This document shows, one piece after another, positions 1 through 6,626 of a stretch of DNA of 12,572 nt. The notes under the pieces were generated by a model, which worked only from the letters and a program-made list of their open reading frames with translations, did not search any database and was not told the origin of the DNA. The translations under genes were made by a program, and so were the position numbers. Origin of the DNA: an uncultured Marinilabiliales bacterium (GTDB taxonomy: Bacteria > Bacteroidota > Bacteroidia > Bacteroidales > BM520). Where the stretch lies: positions 1 through 12,572 of the forward strand of contig CALFIZ010000075.1 of NCBI GenBank assembly GCA_937877575.1, read 5' to 3'. The first letter of the stretch is position 1. Each line of letters opens with the position of its first letter.

Positions 1-26
1 GCCATAATAACATAGATTTTTTTCAT
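1..26 (-). CDS. 5' end of a leftward gene, cut by the window edge
   Basis: On the minus strand an ATG at 26-24 opens a frame that stays open to the window edge and reads MKKIYVIM. The MKK plus hydrophobic start is what a signal peptide looks like, and it resembles the starts of the two secreted proteins at 115-603 and 627-1154. This may therefore be a further small exported protein, but eight codons cannot show homology. It lies downstream of the terminator at 72-109, so it probably has its own promoter. The AT-rich stretch 27-70 contains, on the minus strand at 59-52, TATTTTTG, a match to the Bacteroidota -7 box TAnnTTTG. I see no convincing -33 element at the right distance. Confidence 0.4.
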
Positions 27-71
27 AGTTTTTAATATTTATTTGGTTACACAAAAATAATAATTATTTAC

Positions 72-109
72 AAAAAAGAGGACATTGCCGTAACAATGTC
101 CTCAAAAAA
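72..109 (-). terminator. Rho-independent terminator of the secreted-protein pair
   Basis: A perfect 10-bp inverted repeat has arms GAGGACATTG at 78-87 and CAATGTCCTC at 94-103, around a 6-nt loop. Read on the minus strand, the stem is followed at once by six T residues (77-72). That is the layout of an intrinsic terminator for leftward transcription. It begins 11 nt after the stop of the 115-603 gene. On the plus strand the stem is followed by A residues, so it should not terminate rightward transcription. Confidence 0.85.
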
Positions 110-114
110 CCACA

Positions 115-603
115 CTACAAAGGAACATGTATGTAAATAGACTTTACATCCGAAGTAATAATGTATGTCTGTTTGGCATCTATTCCTGTAACCGTCGCAG
201 AATTCATGCTGTCAATCAGTTTATCAGGGAAATCGACACCTGCACCAAAACATACTTTGTTTTTACCAATCAGATGAGATGACACTTCAGGAGCATCGAG
301 TGACTCTATATCATCCTTCAAAATATTGATAATCAATTCATCATCATAAACCTCAACAACCGCAGGAACAGAATTGCCATTTCTATCGCTTTCATAAGGA
401 ATAAGTTGCACAGAGCAAATTGGCCAACGATGAAGACATTTGTCATGCGGATTTCCAAAAACAAGCTTTGCCTTGTACTTGATCTTAGGGTGATCCGATG
501 AGGCGGAAAGCGACTCAACAGGATTCGGGCTGTCGGTAGTACTTGCAAATGTCAGGTTTGGTGCGATAAAACATATTGCGATAATTAACAACATTTTTTT
601 CAT
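115..603 (-). CDS. Small secreted protein of unknown function, paralog A
   Basis: I do not recognise a named family. The product is 162 residues from the ATG at 603. An in-frame ATG at 615 would add four residues, but the MKK start fits a signal peptide better and matches the neighbour. The N-terminus is basic then hydrophobic, with likely cleavage near residues 18-20 after TFA, so the protein should be exported to the periplasm or beyond. Its mature part holds GNP-x2-KC-x3-WP-x-C, with cysteines at about 56 and 63 (possible disulfide or metal site), then a conserved C-terminal domain containing ILKDDI and ending in YIHVPL. The last 79 residues align without gaps to the neighbour at 627-1154, with 40 identities by my count. 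It lies 23 nt downstream of that gene, probably co-transcribed, and ends just before a strong terminator. Confidence 0.75.
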   Translation of the reverse strand: MKKMLLIIAICFIAPNLTFASTTDSPNPVESLSASSDHPKIKYKAKLVFGNPHDKCLHRWPICSVQLIPYESDRNGNSVPAVVEVYDDELIINILKDDIESLDAPEVSSHLIGKNKVCFGAGVDFPDKLIDSMNSATVTGIDAKQTYIITSDVKSIYIHVPL

Positions 604-626
604 GATGGAATGCAATGTTTAGGTTA

Positions 627-1154
627 TTAATAAGGAATATGGATATAAACCGCTGCCTTGTCTGAAGTTACAGAATATGTTTCACTACCGTCAATACCAA
701 ATACCGTCTTGCTGCCGATCTTTTTTATCACTTCCTCCGGAAACTCGACACTGCTGCCGAAACGCACTGACTTAACATTGATAAGATGCTTGTTAACTTC
801 ATTTACACCCAAATCGTAGATGTCGTCCTTGAGAATTCTGATAATGATTTCATCGTTATAACATTCAAGTGTTCCGGGAAGTTCATGTCCGTTATTGCCG
901 CCAGGGGAAGCCACTGTGGTATCGGTTGAAACAGATAATTTGCAAACAGGCCACCAACCTGCGCATTTCACGGCCGGGTTGCCCAACTGAATGGTGATTG
1001 AAATTTTAAACTTTGGTGCTGCCACCTGCACATCGTTAGGAGCAGCGATTTCCATCTGTGAGGACTCTGCCGCACAAACATTTGTCTGATCATTGACTGC
1101 GAAACAAGCACCAGCAATTAATATAGCTGACGCCAACATAAATAATTTTTTCAT
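627..1154 (-). CDS. Small secreted protein of unknown function, paralog B
   Basis: This 175-residue protein is a tandem paralog of the gene at 115-603, and I do not recognise the family. It begins MKKLFMLASAIL and continues hydrophobic to a likely signal peptidase I site after CFA (about residue 19), so it should be exported. A low-complexity Ala/Pro/Val linker (about 28-47) leads to GNP-x2-KC-x3-WP-x-C, with C64 and C71, as in the paralog. A Gly/Asn-rich turn separates this from the C-terminal domain, which carries ILKDDI, an FG-x2-V-[DE]-FP motif, GID and a terminal YIHIPY. The shared short strands with alternating hydrophobic residues suggest a small beta-rich fold (inference). It is the first full gene of the leftward pair. 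The spacing of 23 nt to the next start suggests one transcript. Confidence 0.78.
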   Translation of the reverse strand: MKKLFMLASAILIAGACFAVNDQTNVCAAESSQMEIAAPNDVQVAAPKFKISITIQLGNPAVKCAGWWPVCKLSVSTDTTVASPGGNNGHELPGTLECYNDEIIIRILKDDIYDLGVNEVNKHLINVKSVRFGSSVEFPEEVIKKIGSKTVFGIDGSETYSVTSDKAAVYIHIPY

Positions 1155-1168
1155 AATATCTGATATTT

Positions 1169-1246
1169 TTAATTGTGCCTACTCTTTAATGGATTTTCAG
1201 CAATCTCCTTCTTGAATTCCTCAACTCGGATCCGAAGAGTTTTCAT
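1169..1246 (-). CDS. Possible 25-residue small protein upstream of paralog B
   Basis: On the minus strand an ATG at 1246 opens a 25-codon frame ending in TAA at 1169. It starts MKTLRIRVEEFKKEIAEN and is charged and probably helical, with no signal peptide. The stop lies 14 nt ahead of the paralog B start, so it could be the first gene of that transcript, a leader peptide or a peptide precursor. Against it: the frame is short, there is no clear ribosome binding site, and a 5-bp inverted repeat (AACTC/GAGTT around TCGGATCCGA, about 1222-1240) overlaps its start, so this stretch might instead be untranslated regulatory DNA. I do not recognise it. Confidence 0.3.
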   Translation of the reverse strand: MKTLRIRVEEFKKEIAENPLKSRHN

Positions 1247-1365
1247 ATATATATGTCAGAAACACCTGTTTTGTTACCACTTTTTTTTCAAAATTTTTTT
1301 GCTTACTTTTGTATAAATCTGAAAAACAATGATTTACAACAAAAAAACATATTGATATTTTTTTG

Positions 1366-1373
1366 TACCTTTG
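1366..1373 (+). promoter_or_regulatory. Probable -7 box of the rightward operon promoter
   Basis: TACCTTTG is an exact match to the Bacteroidota sigma-ABfr -7 consensus TAnnTTTG. It lies 28 nt ahead of the ATG at 1402, which would leave a short leader. The expected -33 TTG about 19-21 nt upstream is not clear; the nearest TTG (1352-1354) is only 11 nt away. It falls in the AT-rich divergent region 1247-1401, which must also hold any promoter for the leftward secreted-protein genes. I found no TAnnTTTG match for that direction. Confidence 0.45.
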
Positions 1374-1401
1374 TAAACTTTTAAGGGAAAAGAAAAATAT
1401 C

Positions 1402-1890
1402 ATGAAATTTAAAAGATTTTTACCACTCGTTTTATTAGTTCTGATTTTCTCAGGCTGCCAGAACAACAAAGTTTATTACGAAGACAATTTCAAATTTGAA
1501 AATAACATCTGGCCTCGTTTCAATCATGTGACTTTCGATGTTCCGATAAATGACGCGAACAAACATTATGACCTTTTGCTCACAGCCTACTATGATATAA
1601 ACATCGACTTCGATGAACTGCCGATTCAGGTCAATACCGAGACTGAGGATGGTGAGAAACGGTTCAGTGAATTTCATATCAAACTGAAAGACAGTCATGG
1701 TGCTCACAAAGGCACTATTAACGATAAAAAGGATTGTATAGAAATACAGCACGTGATAAGGAAAGACTTTACCGTTGGCAAGCCTGGCAAACTTCATGTT
1801 GACATTGAATGTTTTTATCCAAAATACAATATCCCTTACATCAAGGAACTCAAGCTGCAATTGGTTAATGCAGAAACTTCAGCAAAATAG
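1402..1890 (+). CDS. gldH: GldH-like lipoprotein
   Basis: The product is a 162-residue lipoprotein. MKFKRF is followed by a leucine-rich stretch and the lipobox FSGC, giving lipidation at C19. The mature part resembles GldH: a VYY-E-x-N start, an N-x-W motif, FDVPI, a Y-x-L-L strand, and a central segment where GldH proteins have a short D-x-x-G-x-x-KG motif (here DSHGAHKG). GldH is one of the lipoproteins needed for gliding in Flavobacterium, but it is also conserved in non-gliding Bacteroidales, where its role is unclear, so motility should not be inferred. A longer reading from 1363 would put 13 residues ahead of the signal peptide, so the ATG at 1402 is preferred. It is the first gene of a six-gene run, and its TAG ends 1 nt before the next ATG. 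The family call comes from motif resemblance only. Confidence 0.6.
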   Translation: MKFKRFLPLVLLVLIFSGCQNNKVYYEDNFKFENNIWPRFNHVTFDVPINDANKHYDLLLTAYYDINIDFDELPIQVNTETEDGEKRFSEFHIKLKDSHGAHKGTINDKKDCIEIQHVIRKDFTVGKPGKLHVDIECFYPKYNIPYIKELKLQLVNAETSAK

Positions 1891-1891
1891 C

Positions 1892-2458
1892 ATGACAAAA
1901 GACATTCAGTCATTAGTTGACAAATATTACCCTGAGGGGTCACCGGCACGTGAGAAGTATATTCCTCATGTACAAGCTGTTACGGATGCTGTTGCCAAAA
2001 TCATACTGCACAATCCCGACCTGAAAGTTGACAGACAGCTGGCGCTTAACGGTGCATATCTGCATGATATAGGCATCTGCATGACCAATGCCGAATCACT
2101 CGGATGTTACGGAACAGCCCCGTACATTCAGCATGGTGTTCTTGGGAGGGATATCCTGATAAAGGAAGGTTTCGGGCAATATGCCATGATTTGCGAGAGG
2201 CATGTTGGGACGGGGCTCAGCAAGGAATTTGCCGATGCGAACAATTTTCCTGAGCCGCACAGGGATATGAAACCGGAAACCATTGAGGAAATACTCGTAT
2301 GCTATGCAGATTCTTTCTTCTCAAAATCAAGTGATGACCTCACAAAGCCGGAGCCTTTGGAACACATACGCTCAAAAATAGCAAAACACGGCGAAGAAGG
2401 TATGGCAATTTTTGACAATTGGTGCAAACAATTCGGTACTGACTACCTTTATAAATAA
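1892..2458 (+). CDS. HD-domain phosphohydrolase
   Basis: This 188-residue soluble protein has the ordered metal-binding residues of the HD superfamily: H26, the HD pair H58-D59 in AYLHDIG, H81 and H104 in helical segments, and D140 in VCYADSFF. HD proteins usually hydrolyse phosphomonoesters or phosphodiesters of nucleotides, using one or two metal ions. The extra histidines between the HD pair and the last Asp fit a two-metal arrangement, but the substrate cannot be read from the sequence. There is no signal peptide or membrane segment, so it should be cytoplasmic. The ATG at 1892 is chosen because it lies 1 nt after the preceding stop; an upstream start at 1775 would run through the gldH-like gene. 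The stop lies 1 nt before the dxr start, so it is almost certainly co-transcribed with both neighbours. Confidence 0.8.
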   Translation: MTKDIQSLVDKYYPEGSPAREKYIPHVQAVTDAVAKIILHNPDLKVDRQLALNGAYLHDIGICMTNAESLGCYGTAPYIQHGVLGRDILIKEGFGQYAMICERHVGTGLSKEFADANNFPEPHRDMKPETIEEILVCYADSFFSKSSDDLTKPEPLEHIRSKIAKHGEEGMAIFDNWCKQFGTDYLYK

Positions 2459-2459
2459 A

Positions 2460-3605
2460 ATGATGAAAAGAATAGCTGTATTAGGTTCAACAGGTTCCAT
2501 AGGAACACAGACATTAGACATTGTCCGCAGACATCCGGACATGTTCGGCATTGAGGCGCTTGTTGCCGGTTCGAACTCGGAACTGCTTATAAAACAGGCT
2601 ATTGAATTCAACCCGAATACGGTGGTCATTGCCGACAAATCCAAATACAAGGAAGTTGCTGACGCATTGCAGCCCAAAGATATAAAGGTGTTTTCAGGTC
2701 AGGAATCGGTCAACCACATCAACGATGCAGCCGACTACGATTTGATGGTTCAGGCTATTGTAGGTTTTTCAGGATTCGAGCCGACATACAGGACAATACT
2801 TGCGAAGAAGCCGATTGCCCTTGCAAACAAAGAGAGCCTCGTGGTTGGCGGAAGAATGATAATGCAGCTTGCAGCCGACAATCACGTGCCCATCCTGCCG
2901 GTAGATTCGGAACATTCAGCCATATTCCAATGCCTTCAGGGTGAGCATTACAACAAGATTTCCCGCATACTGCTAACAGCTTCAGGCGGACCTTTCAGAG
3001 GTAAAAACTCCGATTTTTTGGAAACCGTCACTCCTGAAATGGCGCTGAAACATCCCACCTGGAAAATGGGCAACAAAATAACGATCGACTCTGCAACATT
3101 GATGAACAAAGGTTTCGAAATCATCGAAGCCGTACTGCTGTTCAATGTTGACGTCCGACAAGTCGAGCCTGTCATCAATCCGCAGTCTGTCATCCATTCC
3201 ATGGTAGAGTTCGAAGACGGCTCCATCAAAGCCCAAATGGGATATCCGACCATGACTATTCCTATCCAGTATGCCATGACATATCCGCTGAGATACCCCA
3301 CACTGCTGAAAAAGTTCGACTTCGCCGATTACCCTGCCCTCAGTTTCGAAAAAATTGACACTGACACATTCAGGTGCGTCAACCTTGCAAAAGAAGCAAT
3401 AAACACAGGCGGCAGCATGACAGCGGTTCTAAACGCCGCTAACGAAGTCGCCGTATATGCTTTCCTCAACAGAAAAATCCGGTTTACTGACATACCGAGA
3501 ATTATAGAAAAAGCCATGAACGAACACAATACTATTTCAAATCCGACGTTTGAAGATTTAGTAAGTGTTGATGCACAGACAAGAGAAAAATATTCAATAA
3601 AGTAA
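2460..3605 (+). CDS. dxr: 1-deoxy-D-xylulose 5-phosphate reductoisomerase
   Basis: Dxr (IspC) converts 1-deoxy-D-xylulose 5-phosphate to 2-C-methyl-D-erythritol 4-phosphate with NADPH, the committed step of the MEP isoprenoid pathway. The protein is 381 residues, normal for the family. It has the N-terminal NADPH-binding loop GSTGSIG (9-15), NKESLV, PVDSEHSAIFQ with metal ligands D149 and E151, the LTASGGPFR loop, HPTWKMGNKITIDSATLMNKG leading to FEIIEA (E220 and E223, the latter matching the third metal ligand), and the C-terminal helical domain. The flexible loop and metal site appear intact, so it should be active. ATG codons at 2460 and 2463 are both possible starts. It lies 1 nt after the HD gene and 8 nt before rseP. 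Dxr and rseP are close neighbours in many bacteria. Confidence 0.97.
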   Translation: MMKRIAVLGSTGSIGTQTLDIVRRHPDMFGIEALVAGSNSELLIKQAIEFNPNTVVIADKSKYKEVADALQPKDIKVFSGQESVNHINDAADYDLMVQAIVGFSGFEPTYRTILAKKPIALANKESLVVGGRMIMQLAADNHVPILPVDSEHSAIFQCLQGEHYNKISRILLTASGGPFRGKNSDFLETVTPEMALKHPTWKMGNKITIDSATLMNKGFEIIEAVLLFNVDVRQVEPVINPQSVIHSMVEFEDGSIKAQMGYPTMTIPIQYAMTYPLRYPTLLKKFDFADYPALSFEKIDTDTFRCVNLAKEAINTGGSMTAVLNAANEVAVYAFLNRKIRFTDIPRIIEKAMNEHNTISNPTFEDLVSVDAQTREKYSIK

Positions 3606-3613
3606 AGTAAAAA

Positions 3614-5104
3614 ATGACTGTACTAATCAAAATAATACAACTCATCCTTTCATTGTCACTTCTCGTAATTGTACACGAGTTCGGACATTTCATTACAGCA
3701 AGGATTTTCAAGACACGTGTGACAAAATTCTACATTTTCTTCGACACCAAGTTTTCATTGTTCAGGTTCAAAAGGTTTAACGGAAAATGGCATTTCAAAT
3801 TTTTCGGCAAAACCTTAAGCGACATGGAACTCGTTACGGATGAAAACGGGAAGCCGGTTCTTGACGCCAAGGGCAACAAACAGTACCAACCGATAGACAC
3901 TGACAAATTACCCGATGATGACTGGCGCAAATATCCCGACAACACCGAGTTCGGTATCGGCTGGATTCCTTTCGGCGGCTATTGTGCAATATGCGGCATG
4001 GTCGATGAAACCCACTCTGCCGCAGCGCTTGCATCTGAGCCTCAGCCTTACGAGTTCAGGTCGAAGAAAAAATGGCAGCGTCTGATAATCATCCTTGCAG
4101 GTGTTATCATGAATGTCATAACCGCCATGGCAATCTACATCGGACTGCTCTCGCATTATGGAGAGGCATATCTGCCCAACTCAAGCGTAAAATACGGTAT
4201 TACTGTCGATTCCGTGGGTTATGAAATGGGGCTGCGCAATGGCGACTACATACTGAGCGTTGACAATCAGGAAGTTGAAGACTTCTATGCTATCCCGAGC
4301 AAAATACTCATCGACCAGGCCAAAACCGTACAGGTTCTCAGAGACGGTCAGCAACTCGACATAGAAGTTCCCGAAGAAACTTTCACAAAGCTGATGAAAG
4401 CCACAAGCATTACTTTCATCGCACCGAGAATACCGTTTACAGTAGGCGGATTTTCAGACGATTCTCCTGCCAAAAAAGCTGGCATTGCAGTCGATGACAA
4501 AGTAATCTCCGTTGACGGACAGACGGCTGAATATTTCGACCAGTTTAAAGAAATAATAACTGACAGCAAAGGGCAGACTGTTAACATCATAATTGTAAGA
4601 AACTCTGACACACTAAGTTATCCAGTTCAGGTCTCAGAGGACGGACTTGTCGGTGTATATGCAAACACCACCAACATTTTCGAAATCAAACAGAAGGACT
4701 ATACATTTGCACAGGCAATACCGGCAGGATGCAAACAGGCATTCACACAGATGGGCAGTTATGTAAAGAGTCTGAAACTGCTGTTCCTGCCTAAAGCCAA
4801 AGGCTACGAATCACTCGGCAGTTTCATTTCCATAGCAAACATCTTCCCGGGAACGTGGGACTGGTATTCATTCTGGCGTCTCACCGCCTTCCTGTCGATT
4901 ATTCTCGCAATAATGAACGTACTGCCAATACCTGCATTGGACGGTGGTTATGCAATTCTCATAGTCTATGAGATGATTACAGGCAGAAAACCGAGCGACA
5001 AGTTCATGGAAAAGGCAAACACGATAGGATGGCTCATCCTTATCGCGCTGCTGCTCTTGGCAACTTGGAATGATATGACTAAATACATTTTCAGAATAAA
5101 ATAG
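3614..5104 (+). CDS. rseP: RseP family site-2 zinc metalloprotease
   Basis: This is an inner-membrane intramembrane protease that cleaves single-pass membrane substrates, classically anti-sigma factors and, in some bacteria, remnant signal peptides. The first membrane segment carries HEFGH, with H21, E22 and H25 as zinc ligands and catalytic Glu. A second segment around 155-178 contains the conserved GVIMN. Two PDZ domains follow (about 190-260 and 272-345), each with the G-x2-x-GD-x-I-x-S-V-[DN] pattern. The third zinc ligand is D443 in NVLPIPALDGG, followed by a final membrane helix. At 496 residues it is longer than E. coli RseP (450). Much of the excess is a hydrophilic stretch of about 50 residues (about 55-112), between the helix-1 region and the FGIGWIPFGGYC motif. 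The gpmI start lies 1 nt after its stop. Confidence 0.95.
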   Translation: MTVLIKIIQLILSLSLLVIVHEFGHFITARIFKTRVTKFYIFFDTKFSLFRFKRFNGKWHFKFFGKTLSDMELVTDENGKPVLDAKGNKQYQPIDTDKLPDDDWRKYPDNTEFGIGWIPFGGYCAICGMVDETHSAAALASEPQPYEFRSKKKWQRLIIILAGVIMNVITAMAIYIGLLSHYGEAYLPNSSVKYGITVDSVGYEMGLRNGDYILSVDNQEVEDFYAIPSKILIDQAKTVQVLRDGQQLDIEVPEETFTKLMKATSITFIAPRIPFTVGGFSDDSPAKKAGIAVDDKVISVDGQTAEYFDQFKEIITDSKGQTVNIIIVRNSDTLSYPVQVSEDGLVGVYANTTNIFEIKQKDYTFAQAIPAGCKQAFTQMGSYVKSLKLLFLPKAKGYESLGSFISIANIFPGTWDWYSFWRLTAFLSIILAIMNVLPIPALDGGYAILIVYEMITGRKPSDKFMEKANTIGWLILIALLLLATWNDMTKYIFRIK

Positions 5105-5105
5105 A

Positions 5106-6626
5106 ATGAAGAAAGCATTTTTAATGATACTTGACGGCTGGGGCATCGGTGACGGCAAAAAAGACGATGTCATAAGTGTGACTCCAACGCCCAATTTAGA
5201 CAGATTATATGCCGAATATCCCAATTCACAACTTATTGCCTGCGGTGAGGCGGTAGGGCTTCCCGAAGGCCAGATGGGCAATTCGGAAGTCGGCCACACC
5301 AATATCGGCGCCGGCAGGATAATCTATCAGGATCTTGTAAAAATCAACCATGCATGCAATGACGACAGCATATTTACCAACAAGACCCTTACCGATGCAT
5401 TCAACTATGCAAAAGCCAACAACACAGCGGTGCATTTCATGGGGCTTGTATCGGACGGTTGCGTGCATTCATCTGAAGAACATTTGGTTAAGTTATGTGA
5501 GATGACCCGTCAATTCGGTCTCGACAAGGTTTATATCCACGCTCTCACAGACGGTCGTGACACTGCTCCGACGAGTGGGATAAGATATATCACACAATTA
5601 GAAGAAGCCATTAAAGACACTTCCGCAAAGATAGCCACCGTTGCCGGCAGGTTCTACACCATGGATAGAGACAAACGCTGGGACAGGGTAAAGATGGGCT
5701 ATGACGCCATGGTTCACGGCATCGGCATCAAAGCACACAGCGCCGCTGAAGCTGTCAACAGTTCATACAGCAACGATAAGACGGACGAATTCATCGTTCC
5801 GACGGTCATAGTTGATGAAAATGACCGTCCGGTAGGTTTAATCAAGGAAAATGACGTCCTTGTATGTTTCAATTTCCGTAACGACAGAATGCGCGAAATA
5901 GTCAGCGTGCTGACGCAGCAAAGCCTTCCTGATGAAGGACTTGTGATGATAAAGGGACTTTACGGCGTAACCATGGTTCCATACGATGACAAATTCACGG
6001 GTCTGCATATCATCTTCGACAAAGAGTCGGTGACCGACACCATCGGTGAGACCGTATCGAAAAACGGACTTCGACAGATTCGGATAGCCGAAACCGAGAA
6101 ATACGCCCACGTTACATTTTTCTTCAATGGCGGTGTGGAGACCGAGTTCCCGGGTGAAAAACGAATTCTGATTCCTTCACCTAAGGAGGTCAAGACTTAC
6201 GACTTGAAGCCCGAAATGAGCGCATACAAAGTGAAAGACGCCATCATCAAGGAAGTCAATGATGAAAGTGCCGACTTTATATGTTTGAATTTCGCAAACG
6301 GTGACATGGTCGGACATACAGGAGTCTATGAAGCAATCGTAAAGGCAGTGAAAGTTGTTGACGAATGTGTCGGAGAAGTGGTTGAAGCCGCATTAAAGCA
6401 TGATTATGAAATGGTTATCATCGCTGACCACGGCAATGCCGACCATGCCATCAACGATGACGGCACACCGAATACGGCTCACTCACTGAATCCTGTCCCC
6501 TGCATCATAGTATCCGACAGGTTCAAACACGTCGAAAACGGTCGTCTCTGCGATGTGGCACCGACAATACTGACCATGATGGGACTTGATATTCCCAAAG
6601 CAATGACAGGCAAATGCTTAATCTGA
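5106..6626 (+). CDS. gpmI: 2,3-bisphosphoglycerate-independent phosphoglycerate mutase
   Basis: This cytoplasmic enzyme interconverts 3- and 2-phosphoglycerate through a phosphoserine intermediate, using two Mn2+ ions (alkaline phosphatase superfamily). At 506 residues it has the normal family length. D10 in ILDGWGIG and S60 in MGNSEVGH (nucleophile) mark the phosphatase domain. HALTDGRDTAP, GRFYTMDRDKRWDR and FNFRNDRMRE mark the inserted transferase domain. The remaining metal ligands are D400 and H404 (NGDMVGHTG), D441 and H442 (ADHGNAD) and H459 (AHSLNPVP). No key residue is missing. It starts 1 nt after the rseP stop, and its last 13 nt overlap the OstA-like gene, so a central glycolytic enzyme sits within an envelope-biogenesis operon. 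Confidence 0.97.
   Translation: MKKAFLMILDGWGIGDGKKDDVISVTPTPNLDRLYAEYPNSQLIACGEAVGLPEGQMGNSEVGHTNIGAGRIIYQDLVKINHACNDDSIFTNKTLTDAFNYAKANNTAVHFMGLVSDGCVHSSEEHLVKLCEMTRQFGLDKVYIHALTDGRDTAPTSGIRYITQLEEAIKDTSAKIATVAGRFYTMDRDKRWDRVKMGYDAMVHGIGIKAHSAAEAVNSSYSNDKTDEFIVPTVIVDENDRPVGLIKENDVLVCFNFRNDRMREIVSVLTQQSLPDEGLVMIKGLYGVTMVPYDDKFTGLHIIFDKESVTDTIGETVSKNGLRQIRIAETEKYAHVTFFFNGGVETEFPGEKRILIPSPKEVKTYDLKPEMSAYKVKDAIIKEVNDESADFICLNFANGDMVGHTGVYEAIVKAVKVVDECVGEVVEAALKHDYEMVIIADHGNADHAINDDGTPNTAHSLNPVPCIIVSDRFKHVENGRLCDVAPTILTMMGLDIPKAMTGKCLI

Noticed and set aside
1220..1241. GC-containing inverted repeat around TCGGATCCGA as a terminator
   Set aside because: The stem is short and no T-tract follows in either direction where a gene ends, so it is noted only as a possible regulatory palindrome.
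1450..1860. 136-codon minus-strand frame opposite the GldH-like gene
   Set aside because: The plus frame has a lipoprotein signal and family motifs and fits the operon spacing, while the minus frame has none.
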